Shown piece by piece: positions 33,115 to 41,887 of a stretch of 41,887 nucleotides of DNA (position 1 is the stretch's first letter; the number at the start of each line of letters is the position of its first letter). The position numbers were made by a program, and so were the translations under genes. The notes beneath the pieces were generated by a model. It saw only the letters and a program-made list of their open reading frames with translations, did no database searches and had not been told where the DNA came from. Location: NCBI RefSeq assembly GCF_009910675.1, contig NZ_RSEJ01000038.1, positions 5,623 through 47,509 on the forward strand. The letters run 5' to 3'. The DNA is from Photobacterium alginatilyticum (lineage in GTDB: Bacteria > Pseudomonadota > Gammaproteobacteria > Enterobacterales > Vibrionaceae).

Positions 33115-34011
33115 ATGGCTATCGCACAACCTGCAATCTTGCCGGAAGCCGGCCCTTTTGCCCTGTATGTCGTTATGAAGATTGTAGGAGATAAGCGAGC
33201 GGTTATTCAGCAGTGTCAGAGCCTTCACCAGAGACTGGCAACGTTGAATGAACAGCAGGCAGACGCAAACTTGCGTGCAAGTGTCGCTTTTGGCAAATCC
33301 TTCTGGCAATCCCTCGATAAGGGAACTCCTGCTGAGTTTGACGATTTTCGTCCCTTGGGTGAGGGTGAGGTAACGGCTCCGGCGACCGGGGGCGATCTTC
33401 TTCTGCATGTGAATTCCAGCCGCCATGACTTGAATTTCTATGTACTGCGCCAGTTTTTGCAGCCGATTGCTGGCGATGTCGAAGTGCTTGATGAGACCTA
33501 TGGTTACAAGTACCTGGATTCCCGTGACATGACTGACTTTATTGATGGCACGGAAAACCCGAAAACCCTGGAGTCGCGCAGTGATGTTGCACTGATCAAA
33601 GAGGGTGATTTTGCCGGCGGTAGCTTTGTGATGGTCCAGCGCTTTGTCCACAATCTACCGGCGTGGCACCGTCTTGGCGTCGAGGCTCAGGAAAAGGTGA
33701 TTGGCCGTACCAAGCCTGACTCCATTGAGCTGGACGATGTACCGGCCAACTCTCACGTCGGTCGTGTCGACATCAAGGAAGAGGGCAAGGGTCTGAAGAT
33801 TGTACGTCACAGCCTGCCGTATGGTACGGTGACCGGTGATCACGGTCTGTTGTTTATTGCCTATTGCCACACTCAGCACAACTTTAACGCGATGCTGGAG
33901 AGCATGTACGGCGAAACGGACGGTAAGACAGATACGATGCTACGGTTTACGAAAGCCGTGTCTGGTGCTTATTTCTTCGCCCCGTCGGCCGAGATGCTGG
34001 AAAGTTTGTAG
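33115..34011 (+). CDS. DyP-type heme peroxidase (YfeX-like, class B)
   Basis: A 298-residue heme peroxidase without signal peptide, so cytoplasmic, unlike Tat-exported EfeB. The distal motif DFIDGTENP contains catalytic Asp144, followed by the proximal heme ligand His214 (PANSHVGR) and distal Arg231 (IVRHSLPYG), in the same spacing as YfeX. YfeX-type enzymes oxidise porphyrinogens and dyes with peroxide; the natural substrate is unsettled. It is divergent from the GGDEF fusion and ends in a terminator shared with crr. Confidence 0.93.
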   Translation: MAIAQPAILPEAGPFALYVVMKIVGDKRAVIQQCQSLHQRLATLNEQQADANLRASVAFGKSFWQSLDKGTPAEFDDFRPLGEGEVTAPATGGDLLLHVNSSRHDLNFYVLRQFLQPIAGDVEVLDETYGYKYLDSRDMTDFIDGTENPKTLESRSDVALIKEGDFAGGSFVMVQRFVHNLPAWHRLGVEAQEKVIGRTKPDSIELDDVPANSHVGRVDIKEEGKGLKIVRHSLPYGTVTGDHGLLFIAYCHTQHNFNAMLESMYGETDGKTDTMLRFTKAVSGAYFFAPSAEMLESL

Positions 34012-34067
34012 AAGGGACGAGATCCTAGTTTCTAGGAACTATGAACGATTATCTAGGATTAACACAT

Positions 34068-34098
34068 AAAAAAACGCAGCCCAAGGGCTGCGTTTTTT
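34068..34098. terminator. Bidirectional terminator between the DyP peroxidase and crr
   Basis: AACGCAGCCC-AA-GGGCTGCGTT, with seven A on the left and six T on the right, lies between convergent genes. Confidence 0.9.
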
Positions 34099-34115
34099 AC
34101 AAAGACCAAATAGCC

Positions 34116-34625
34116 TTACTTTTTGATGCGTAGTACTGGAGTTTCACCCACAGTCGTTGCGCCAGAAAGTTTGTTCAGCTCTTTGATTTCGTCCATGTTA
34201 GAGATAACAACAGGAGTCAGAGTTGATTTCGCTTTCTCTTCTAGAAGAGCTAGGTCGAATTCGATGACTGTGTCGCCAGCTTTAACAGTTTGGCCTTCCT
34301 CGGCGATACGAGTGAATCCTTCACCTTTCAGTTCAACTGTGTCGATACCGAAGTGAACGAATAGTTCGATACCATCGTCGGACTCAATAGAGAAAGCGTG
34401 GTTAGTTTCAAAGATCTTGCCGATAGTACCGTTTACTGGTGCAACCATTTTGTTGCCAGCAGGTTTGATAGCGATACCATCACCAACGATTTTCTCTGCG
34501 AAAACAACATCTGGCACATCTTCGATGTTTACGATTTCACCAGAAAGTGGCGCAATAATCTCGATTGCACCAGCTTCGTTGTTGTCATCAGAAACCAGCT
34601 TCTTCAATTTGTCAAACAGACCCAT
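34116..34625 (-). CDS. crr: IIA-Glc, glucose-specific PTS phosphocarrier
   Basis: A 169-residue phosphocarrier taking phosphate from HPr to the glucose permease and, by its phosphorylation state, controlling adenylate cyclase and sugar permeases; it also binds FrsA. His91 in ELFVHFGIDTVELKGEGF is the phosphorylated residue and His76 in ETNHAFSIES its partner. The amphipathic N-terminus (MGLFDKLKKL) is the membrane-docking helix. It is the last gene of ptsHI-crr, 40 bases after ptsI. Confidence 0.97.
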   Translation of the reverse strand: MGLFDKLKKLVSDDNNEAGAIEIIAPLSGEIVNIEDVPDVVFAEKIVGDGIAIKPAGNKMVAPVNGTIGKIFETNHAFSIESDDGIELFVHFGIDTVELKGEGFTRIAEEGQTVKAGDTVIEFDLALLEEKAKSTLTPVVISNMDEIKELNKLSGATTVGETPVLRIKK

Positions 34626-34665
34626 ATCGTTGCTCCTAAGCGTTGTTATTCTATCTGCAGCTATA

Positions 34666-36393
34666 TTAGCAGATGGTCTTTTCTGCGATGAATTTTTCTA
34701 CGTGTGCTTCGATTTCAGCTGCTGTTGGCATCGCAAGCGCTTGTTCTGCCATAGCTTTAACATCAGCAAAGTTAGCGTTTCGGATAACTTTCTTAATGCG
34801 TGGAATTGAAATCCCGCTCATGCTGAATTCGTCCAGCCCCATACCTAGTAGCAATAGGGTAGCACGTTCGTCACCAGCAAGCTCGCCACACATACCTGTC
34901 CACTTACCTTCTTTGTGAGAAGCATCAATTACTTGCTTAATCACATTCAGTACAGCGGGTGATAGCGGGTTATACAAGTGAGAAATCAGCTCATTACCAC
35001 GGTCAACTGCAAGAGTATACTGGGTTAAGTCGTTAGTACCAATACTAAAGAAGGCAACTTCTTTGGCCAGGTGGTGAGCAATCGCTGCTGCAGCTGGTGT
35101 TTCAACCATTACACCGATTTCAATATTTTCATCGAATGCCAGGCCTTCAGCACGAAGCTCTGCTTTGTATTCTTCGATTGCCGCTTTCAGTTCACGAATT
35201 TCCTCAACAGAGATAATCATCGGGAACATGATGCGGATCTTGCCGTGAGCAGAGGCACGCAGGATACCGCGTAGCTGGTCACGTAGAATTTCACGGCGAT
35301 CCAGGCTGATGCGAACGGCACGCCAGCCCAGGAATGGGTTCATTTCTTTTGGTAGATCCAGGTACGGCAGATCTTTGTCACCACCGATATCCATAGTACG
35401 GATGATCACTGGCTCGCCGTGCATGGCTTCGGCAACTTCTTTATATGCCTGGTACTGCTCTTCTTCAGTCGGAAGGGCATCGCGATCCATGAACAGGAAT
35501 TCAGTACGGTACAGACCAACGCCTTCACCGCCGTTGCGGTTTATGCCGTCACAGTCTTTCACTGTGCCGATGTTGCCGCAGACTTCAACCTGCTTGCCGT
35601 CAAGCGTGATTGCCGGAAGATCTTTCAGTTTCGCCAGCTCTTCTTTCTCTGCAATATGCGCGTCACGGATCGCTTTGAATTTGGTTAGCTCTTCTTCGCT
35701 AGGATTGATAACAACCTGGTTGTTGATTGCATCAAGAATCAGCATGTCGCCGTTCTTCACCTGAGCGGTAATATCGTTGGTACCTACGATAGCAGGTAGC
35801 TCCAGAGAACGTGCCATGATAGAGGTGTGCGAAGTACGGCCACCGATATCAGTAATGAAGCCCAGTACGTAATCCAGGTTGATTTGCGCAGTTTCAGAAG
35901 GTGTCAGGTCGTTGGCAACCAGGATGACTTCTTCGTTGATAGCGCTTAGGTTAACGATGTTGATACCCAGTGCGTTTTTAACGAAACGGCTACCGATATC
36001 ACGGATATCCGTCGCACGTTCTTTCAGGTACTCATCATCGAGAGATTCGAGTGTCGCAGCCTGCTCTTCGATCACAGAATGGATAGCCAGAGCGGCACAA
36101 GCATTGTTTTCTTTAATGAAGGCTATGATTTCTTCTTCAAGCTCTTCATCTTCCAGCAACATGATGTGGCCTTCAAAGATGGCTTCCTTCTCTTCACCGA
36201 AGGTTGCAAGTGCTTTTTCTTTGATTACTTCTAGTTGCTCAGAAGATTTTTTTCGAGCGTCGAAGAAACACTGAATTTCATTTTCGACTTGGTCTGCAGC
36301 GATTGGAGCTTTGTTGAGAACAATCTCTTCTTCCTGCAGCAGTAGTGCTTTACCAAACGCAATACCAGGAGATGCCAGGATACCTGAAATCAT
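34666..36393 (-). CDS. ptsI: Enzyme I of the PTS
   Basis: A 575-residue phosphoenolpyruvate-protein phosphotransferase starting the PTS cascade. The phosphorylated His189 lies in GGRTSHTSIMARSLELPAIVG; the C-terminal PEP-binding barrel has GVGLYRTEFLFMDRD, FSIGTNDLTQY and the active-site Cys in WTGMCGELAGD. Full length. ptsH is 55 bases upstream. Confidence 0.97.
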   Translation of the reverse strand: MISGILASPGIAFGKALLLQEEEIVLNKAPIAADQVENEIQCFFDARKKSSEQLEVIKEKALATFGEEKEAIFEGHIMLLEDEELEEEIIAFIKENNACAALAIHSVIEEQAATLESLDDEYLKERATDIRDIGSRFVKNALGINIVNLSAINEEVILVANDLTPSETAQINLDYVLGFITDIGGRTSHTSIMARSLELPAIVGTNDITAQVKNGDMLILDAINNQVVINPSEEELTKFKAIRDAHIAEKEELAKLKDLPAITLDGKQVEVCGNIGTVKDCDGINRNGGEGVGLYRTEFLFMDRDALPTEEEQYQAYKEVAEAMHGEPVIIRTMDIGGDKDLPYLDLPKEMNPFLGWRAVRISLDRREILRDQLRGILRASAHGKIRIMFPMIISVEEIRELKAAIEEYKAELRAEGLAFDENIEIGVMVETPAAAAIAHHLAKEVAFFSIGTNDLTQYTLAVDRGNELISHLYNPLSPAVLNVIKQVIDASHKEGKWTGMCGELAGDERATLLLLGMGLDEFSMSGISIPRIKKVIRNANFADVKAMAEQALAMPTAAEIEAHVEKFIAEKTIC

Positions 36394-36448
36394 AGCCTTA
36401 CCTTAAATTGACTAAAAACTAGGGGAAGTAGTAATAAACAACTGCAGA

Positions 36449-36706
36449 TTAGTGCAGTGTGTCCATTAGTGCTACAAGGTGATCAACAGCTGCTTGTGCC
36501 TGAGCACCTTCTGCAGAGATTGTCACAACTGTGCCTTTAACCAGACCTAGAGTTTGTAGTTTGAACAGGCTCTTAGCGCTTGCGCTTTTACCGTTAGAAG
36601 TCACTGTGATGTCAGCATCGAAAGTTTTTGCTTCTTTTACGAACTGAGCTGCCGGACGAGTGTGTAGACCGTTTTCTGCAGTGATTTCAACTTGCTTCTG
36701 ATACAT
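36449..36706 (-). CDS. ptsH: HPr, histidine-containing PTS phosphocarrier
   Basis: An 85-residue phosphocarrier between Enzyme I and the sugar-specific IIA proteins. Phosphorylated His15 lies in NGLHTRPAA and the regulatory-site Ser46 in SAKSLFKLQT. First gene of ptsHI-crr. The upstream region has its own promoter space after the cysK terminator. Confidence 0.97.
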   Translation of the reverse strand: MYQKQVEITAENGLHTRPAAQFVKEAKTFDADITVTSNGKSASAKSLFKLQTLGLVKGTVVTISAEGAQAQAAVDHLVALMDTLH

Positions 36707-36875
36707 TTTTTCACCCCGATGTAGATATAGTATTTATTTAATATTAACGTAACTGAAAGTAAGCTTAACGTGGATAACGTATGCTTGCTAACTGGGAGTA
36801 TAAACTACCCAACAGTTCGGCGTTTTAGCTTAATCCAAGTCAATTTTTTGTGACATTATTGGTTTACAAGCCCCA

Positions 36876-36899
36876 AAAAGGTCGATTTTTTGACCTTTT
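36876..36899. repeat. Inverted repeat upstream of ptsH
   Basis: AAAAGGTC and GACCTTTT flank an AT-rich 8-base centre. It could be an operator or a leader hairpin; on neither strand is it followed by a convincing long T-run. Confidence 0.4.
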
Positions 36900-36956
36900 A
36901 TTTCGACGCTAAAAATAAAACGCAACGGATTTATATTAAAGCTAAGTTCAAAATGC

Positions 36957-36986
36957 AACAAAAAAGCCCCCTCAAGGGGGGCTTTT
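36957..36986 (-). terminator. Terminator after cysK
   Basis: GCCCCC / GGGGGC stem with loop of five; on the minus strand it is followed by TTTTTT. It lies about 40 bases past the cysK stop. Confidence 0.85.
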
Positions 36987-37022
36987 AGGCAGCAATTATC
37001 AATCTATCATTATAAAATGTGA

Positions 37023-37991
37023 TCACTGTTGGGTTTCTTTATCCGTAAAGATACCTGCAAAGAGTGCTGTTGACAGGTAACGCTCACCTGAGCTTGGTAG
37101 CACTGCAACAATGTTTTTTTCTGCAAATTCCGGGCGCTCGGCGATGCGGTTGGCGGCCACAATGGCGGCACCTGAAGAAATACCGGCAAGAATGCCTTCT
37201 TCTTCCATCAGACGGCGAGCCATTTCAATGGCATCCTCGGAACTTACGCGTTCGACTTCGTCAATCAGAGCGAGATCCAGGTTGCCTGGAATGAAGCCGG
37301 CACCGATACCCTGAATCTTGTGCGGAGCCGGTTGTACCTCATCGCCGCTCAGCGTCTGGGTAATAACCGGAGACTCGGAAGGCTCTACTGCAACCGTCGT
37401 GATGGCCTTGCCTTTCTGCTGTTTGATGTAGCGGCTAACACCGGTAAGCGTACCACCGGTACCCACACCCGAAACAAAGACATCAATTTCACCATCAGTG
37501 GCATCCCATACTTCCGGACCTGTGGTCTTTTCATGGATTTCCGGGTTAGCCGGGTTGTTGAACTGCTGAAGCAGTAGGTACTTGGACGGATCAGAAGCAA
37601 CAATCTCTTCTGCTTTTTCGATCGCACCTTTCATACCTTTCGGCGCTTCAGTCAGTACTAGGTTGGCACCCAGCGCCTTAAGCAGTTTGCGACGTTCCAG
37701 ACTCATGCTCTCTGGCATGGTCAGAGTCAGCTTGTAGCCACGAGCTGATGCAACAAAAGCAAGGGCAATACCTGTATTACCGCTAGTTGGTTCAACTAGC
37801 TCTACACCTTCTTTTAAGAGGCCTTTCTTCTCGGCATCCCAAATCATGTTTGCGCCGATACGGCATTTTACGCTGAAGCTAGGGTTACGAGCCTCAATTT
37901 TAGCCAGAACGTTACCTTTACTTACACGGTTAAGACGAACTAGCGGGGTGTTTCCGATCGTTAGTGAATTATCTTCGTAAATCTTGCTCAT
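37023..37991 (-). CDS. cysK: CysK, cysteine synthase A (O-acetylserine sulfhydrylase)
   Basis: A 322-residue PLP enzyme making cysteine from O-acetylserine and sulfide. Lys42 in NPSFSVKCRIGANMIWDAE binds PLP; EPTSGNTGIALA is the substrate loop and GTGGTLTGVSRYIK the phosphate cup. The frame is open 16 codons further up, but this ATG has GAAGGA at workable distance and gives the usual N-terminus MSKIYEDNSLTIGNTPLVRL. cysZ, a sulfate transporter, lies next on the same strand, after its own terminator. Confidence 0.97.
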   Translation of the reverse strand: MSKIYEDNSLTIGNTPLVRLNRVSKGNVLAKIEARNPSFSVKCRIGANMIWDAEKKGLLKEGVELVEPTSGNTGIALAFVASARGYKLTLTMPESMSLERRKLLKALGANLVLTEAPKGMKGAIEKAEEIVASDPSKYLLLQQFNNPANPEIHEKTTGPEVWDATDGEIDVFVSGVGTGGTLTGVSRYIKQQKGKAITTVAVEPSESPVITQTLSGDEVQPAPHKIQGIGAGFIPGNLDLALIDEVERVSSEDAIEMARRLMEEEGILAGISSGAAIVAANRIAERPEFAEKNIVAVLPSSGERYLSTALFAGIFTDKETQQ

Positions 37992-38159
37992 GCTTGTCGT
38001 TCCTTCGTGACACGTTTCAACAAATGACAGATAAAGCATAAACCGTGATTGGCATTTGGAAAGTAATTAATTGTTATATCTTATTGTTATATAAGAGGGC
38101 GAGAATCAAGTTAATGGGAAGAGCGGGGAAAACAGGGGCTAATAAAATCAGGACTCTAT

Positions 38160-38187
38160 AAAAAAGCGAAAGGTAAACACCTTTCGC
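38160..38187 (-). terminator. Terminator after cysZ
   Basis: GCGAAAGGT / ACCTTTCGC stem with loop AAAC; on the minus strand it is followed by TTTTTT. Located 35 bases past the cysZ stop. Confidence 0.85.
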
Positions 38188-38221
38188 CTTTCTCGGTTTT
38201 CGAACCTTGCTCTTCGAGCTA

Positions 38222-38983
38222 TTAGTGAAGTTTGTATTGTGTGCGGTAGTTATCAACCCACATGGCGGTGGCACCGCAAACAGCAATAGGCATCACCACA
38301 AGGTTGAGCAGCGGTGTCATGGTAAAGAGCATGACCAGGCTACCAAAGCTGATGGATTTTCCGCGTTTTTCTTTCAGCGCGTCGCGCATCGTGGTGAACG
38401 GCACCTTGTGATTGTCAAACGGATAGTCGGCATACTGGATGCTCATCATCCAGGCGCTGAACAGGAACCATAATACCGGGCCGACAGTCTGGCCGATGGC
38501 GGGGATCCATAGCAGGATAAATAGGCCGATAGCTTTTGGTAGGTAGTATTTCAATTTGATCCATTCTCGGTTCATGATCCGTGGCAGATCTTTGAGAATA
38601 TCTTTTAAACCGGCATCCGGGGCAGGCTCGCCGGTCAACTTGGCCTCGAGGTGTTCGGCCAGAAGTCCGTTGAATGGGGCGGCTATCCAGTTGGCAATGG
38701 TACTGAAAAAATAGGAGAAGGTGACTAAAGCGGCAACGGCAAGTAGTGGCCATAGCAAATAAGACAGCCAGTCGAGCCATTGCGGCAGATAGGCCATCCA
38801 ACCGTTGATCCAGTCACTCAGTTGGCTCAACACAAAACTAAATGCGCTGCCGAATAGAATAATATTCACCAGCAGCGGCAAAATGACGAAGCGGCGGGTA
38901 CCTGGTTGCATCGCTAGCGACATTCCCTTAAAGAAATACCCGGCCCCACTGGCAGGGTTTTGAATGGCTGGTGGTTGTTGCAT
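38222..38983 (-). CDS. cysZ: CysZ, sulfate permease
   Basis: A 253-residue inner-membrane sulfate transporter, the same length as E. coli CysZ. It has the N-terminal ASGAGYFFKGMSLAMQPGTRRFVILPLLVNIILF and later NREWIKLKYYLPKA, SIQYADYPFDNHKVPF typical of the family. The frame is open 60 codons further upstream, but the ATG used has AAGGAG six bases before it and gives the standard N-terminus. Sulfate imported here feeds assimilation toward CysK. Confidence 0.95.
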   Translation of the reverse strand: MQQPPAIQNPASGAGYFFKGMSLAMQPGTRRFVILPLLVNIILFGSAFSFVLSQLSDWINGWMAYLPQWLDWLSYLLWPLLAVAALVTFSYFFSTIANWIAAPFNGLLAEHLEAKLTGEPAPDAGLKDILKDLPRIMNREWIKLKYYLPKAIGLFILLWIPAIGQTVGPVLWFLFSAWMMSIQYADYPFDNHKVPFTTMRDALKEKRGKSISFGSLVMLFTMTPLLNLVVMPIAVCGATAMWVDNYRTQYKLH

Positions 38984-39385
38984 CTTACTCTCCTTCATGA
39001 GCTTCTTTTTTCGGGGGATCGACTGACCGGGAAAAGAATAGTTGGTGCATGTTAACGGTGTGTGGTGCAAGGAATCAAATTTCCTTGCGGCCTGCCTAGG
39101 CGGTAAAGTGGAAAAATGCCATGGAACTGACTGTATTTTGCTCGATTTTGTGCTCAGCAGCACTATCTTGCACGAATCACGATAATCATCTTCTCTTTCT
39201 GAATTGAGATTTGGTACATTACTAGTAATTCCTTTAATTATCTGCCTTGTCGAAGCAAGATAATTAAAGGAATTGGTTTAGCGTGATCAGGTTAGTTAGT
39301 GTGACTTGTGTGTCCAGATTGGCTTGATGAAACATTGGTTGTCATTTGCCCCGTTATGGGTAACGAGTAAATTCAGAGTATTCAT
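38984..39385. other. Divergent region between cysZ and zipA with a long palindrome
   Basis: About 400 bases with no supported ORF. It holds the promoters of cysZ and zipA and, at 39227-39274, a 17-bp perfect inverted repeat described separately. Confidence 0.6.
39227..39274. repeat. Perfect 17-bp inverted repeat upstream of zipA
   Basis: AATTCCTTTAATTATCT (39227-39243) pairs without mismatch with AGATAATTAAAGGAATT (39258-39274); the 14-base centre can itself form CTT-GTCG-AAG. There is no T-run on either side, so a plain terminator is unlikely. It ends 111 bases before the zipA start and may be a leader hairpin, a protein-binding site or a small repeat element. Confidence 0.7.
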
Positions 39386-40522
<1,137 letters not shown>

Positions 40523-40542
40523 TACGGGTAATGAATAGAGAT

Positions 40543-40573
40543 AATCAGGCCCCTTTCGAGGGGCCTGATTTTT
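40543..40573 (+). terminator. Terminator between zipA and ligA
   Basis: An 11-bp perfect stem AATCAGGCCCC / GGGGCCTGATT with loop TTTCGA runs into TTT. It ends 17 bases before the ligA start, so ligA expression must rely on read-through or a promoter within zipA. Confidence 0.8.
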
Positions 40574-40590
40574 ATACGATAGGAAGAACA

Positions 40591-41784
40591 ATGAGTCACG
40601 ACATTCAGCAGCAACTGACAGAGTTGCGCGAACAACTTGCATATCATGGCTATCGCTATTATGTCGAAGATAACCCAGAAATCCCTGATGCCGAATATGA
40701 CCGTTTGATGCAGCAGTTGCTGGCTCTGGAAGCTGAGCATCCTGAGCTGATGACAGTTGATTCTCCGAGCCAGCGTGTAGGCGGAGCGCCGTTGGATGGC
40801 TTTACCCAGGTAACCCATGAACTGCCGATGCTGTCGCTGGATAATGCGTTTAACGACGAAGATCTTCAGGCATTTGAAAAACGCATGCTGGATCGTCTGC
40901 TTTCTGCTCCGTCACTGAGCTATTGCTGTGAACCCAAGCTTGATGGCCTGGCGGTGAGCCTGATGTACCAAAACGGTGTCTTGGTACAGGCTGCCACGCG
41001 CGGTGACGGTACCACCGGCGAGAATATTACAGCCAATGTCCGAACTATTCGTTCTATCCCCCTAAAGCTTCAAGGTGATAACTGGCCAGCGCGCCTGGAA
41101 GTACGCGGCGAAGTGTTTATGCCGAAGAAAGGCTTTGACGATCTGAATGAAAGGGCATTAAAGAAAGGCGAGAAGACATTTGCCAATCCGAGAAATGCCG
41201 CAGCCGGTAGTTTGCGCCAGCTTGACTCGAAAATTACGGCTACTCGCCCGTTAAGCTTCTATGCCTACTCTGTCGGGGTTGTCGAAGGGGCTGAACTGGC
41301 CCCGAGCCAGTATGATCGTCTGGTGCAACTGAAAGGCTGGGGCCTGCCAATGTGTCCGGAGATCCAGCGGCTGGACAGCCTGAGCAAAGTCATTGCCTAT
41401 TACCAGGCGATCGGCGAAAAGCGTCAGGCACTACCTTATGAGATAGATGGCGTGGTGATCAAGATTGACGATGTCGAGCTTCAGGAGCAATTAGGTTTTG
41501 TTGCCCGGGCTCCTCGCTGGGCCATTGCCTATAAGTTTCCTGCTCAGGAAGAAATGACCTTGCTGAACAATGTTGAGTTTCAGGTTGGCCGTACCGGCGC
41601 AATTACCCCGGTTGCCAAGCTGGAGCCAGTATTTGTCGGCGGTGTAACGGTGAGCAATGCAACGCTTCATAATGCTGATGAAGTTGAGCGCCTGGGTGTG
41701 ATGGTTGGCGATACCGTGATAATCCGCCGTGCCGGTGATGTGGGTGTCACCTTAGTAAGTAACGTTTCAAGTAGAAAGATCTAA
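40591..41784 (+). CDS. ligA: LigA, NAD-dependent DNA ligase, 5' part; reading frame interrupted after IRRAGDV
   Basis: The start MSHDIQQQLTELREQL has AGGAAG before it; the 20 extra codons upstream belong to the terminator. The adenylation domain is complete, with the nucleotidyl-accepting lysine in CEPKLDGLAVSL (KxDG), and the OB fold begins at EFQVGRTGAITPVAKLEPV. A normal LigA has about 670 residues and continues IRRAGDVIPQ. Here the frame turns into GVTLVSNVSSRKI and stops at 397 residues. The zinc finger, HhH and BRCT domains are missing. As LigA is usually essential, the rest probably lies beyond the window, past an intron or insertion starting near 41740. Confidence 0.9.
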   Translation: MSHDIQQQLTELREQLAYHGYRYYVEDNPEIPDAEYDRLMQQLLALEAEHPELMTVDSPSQRVGGAPLDGFTQVTHELPMLSLDNAFNDEDLQAFEKRMLDRLLSAPSLSYCCEPKLDGLAVSLMYQNGVLVQAATRGDGTTGENITANVRTIRSIPLKLQGDNWPARLEVRGEVFMPKKGFDDLNERALKKGEKTFANPRNAAAGSLRQLDSKITATRPLSFYAYSVGVVEGAELAPSQYDRLVQLKGWGLPMCPEIQRLDSLSKVIAYYQAIGEKRQALPYEIDGVVIKIDDVELQEQLGFVARAPRWAIAYKFPAQEEMTLLNNVEFQVGRTGAITPVAKLEPVFVGGVTVSNATLHNADEVERLGVMVGDTVIIRRAGDVGVTLVSNVSSRKI

Positions 41785-41887
41785 TCAAAAAGCGTTACTT
41801 ACTAAGAGGAACGAAACTTCCCTAGTTATCGTACAGAAGAGTATAATCTCTACAAAACATGAACGACTTACAGCGGTAGAAGAATGT
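41740..41887 (+). other. 5' end of an insertion in ligA; group I intron-like fold (other elements possible)
   Basis: From 41740 the sequence is not ligA. The last six exon bases GGTGAT pair with GTCACC (41746-41751) across a GTGGGT loop, ending in a U.G pair exactly at the junction, as in the P1 helix of group I introns. A perfect 13-bp hairpin follows at once (TTAGTAAGTAACG 41752-41764 with CGTTACTTACTAA 41793-41805), in the place of P2. Further small hairpins (GGAA/TTCC; AGAG/CTCT) follow. The intron core is outside the window. A group II intron (start GTGGG instead of GTGYG) or an insertion sequence cannot be excluded. No ORF of the element is visible. Confidence 0.45.

Larger units (their letters stand above)
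36707..37022. other. Intergenic region between cysK and ptsH
   Basis: Holds the pts operon promoter region, an 8-bp inverted repeat (36876-36899) and the cysK terminator. A lone TGTGA at 36849-36853 may be a CRP half-site, but the matching half is poor. No ORF is supported. Confidence 0.5.

Noticed and set aside
36849..36870. CRP site upstream of ptsH
   Set aside because: Only one half (TGTGA) is present; the second half TGGTT does not fit TCACA.
41740..41887. TGTGGG at 41739-41744 resembling the end of a Tn7-like transposon
   Set aside because: No repeated 20-22 bp transposase-binding sites are seen in the following 150 bases, and ligA is not a known target site. The match is only six bases.

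Overview
The window is about 42 kb of chromosome from a member of the Vibrionaceae, most likely Photobacterium or a close Vibrio relative. The evidence is a Na+-NQR tail followed by apbE and nqrM, a divergent narQP/napFDABC locus that carries the tiny TIGR02808-type membrane protein known near nap genes in Photobacterium and Vibrio, Vibrio-type DUF2897 and DUF2956 proteins, and the proBA, crl-frsA-gpt, ptsHI-crr, cysK, cysZ, zipA and ligA neighbourhoods typical of the family. Species is not determinable by eye. No rRNA, tRNA, CRISPR array, prophage or complete insertion sequence was seen.

Layout. 1-1.7 kb: end of nqrF, then apbE and nqrM, the flavinylation and iron-delivery factors of Na+-NQR. 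1.7-7.6 kb: a REC-REC-GGDEF response regulator, dinB behind a LexA box, pepD, and a Cache-domain chemoreceptor. 7.7-8.2 kb: an unannotated transcription unit with a strong promoter, a 29-codon ORF, C-rich stretches and an intrinsic terminator; it resembles the dual-function RNA VcdRP of Vibrio cholerae. 8.5-13 kb: a purine permease and gpt behind a PurR operator, a small secreted protein, frsA and crl. 13.1-15.7 kb: proBA ending in a long GC-rich inverted repeat. 15.7-18.2 kb: a minus-strand operon (ArsC/YffB-like, dapE, M15 peptidase, DUF2897). 18.2-19.9 kb: an apparently acquired or decayed segment with a LysE/RhtB exporter and a broken reading frame. 19.8-21.2 kb: ompW with two perfect FNR boxes, then a small winged-helix protein.

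21.2-28.9 kb: the periplasmic nitrate respiration locus. NarQ and NarP, with a lipoprotein coupled to narP, are divergent from napF-napD-napA-napB-napC and the 44-residue membrane protein. Electrons pass from quinol through NapC and NapB to NapA. 28.8-34 kb: accessory genes, including a small membrane protein behind a Fur box, DUF1499 and DUF2956 proteins, a DUF2919/periplasmic protein pair, a fusion of an NMT1/THI5-like binding domain to a GGDEF domain, and a DyP peroxidase. 34.1-39 kb: crr, ptsI, ptsH (the general PTS), cysK and cysZ. 39.4-41.9 kb: zipA and the 5' part of ligA.

The most unusual point is at the right edge. The ligA reading frame leaves the conserved protein sequence at IRRAGDV, and the following DNA folds like the start of a self-splicing intron: a P1-like helix with a terminal U.G pair, followed by a 13-bp hairpin. 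Because LigA is normally essential, an intron fits better than an ordinary insertion, but only about 150 nt of the element is visible.
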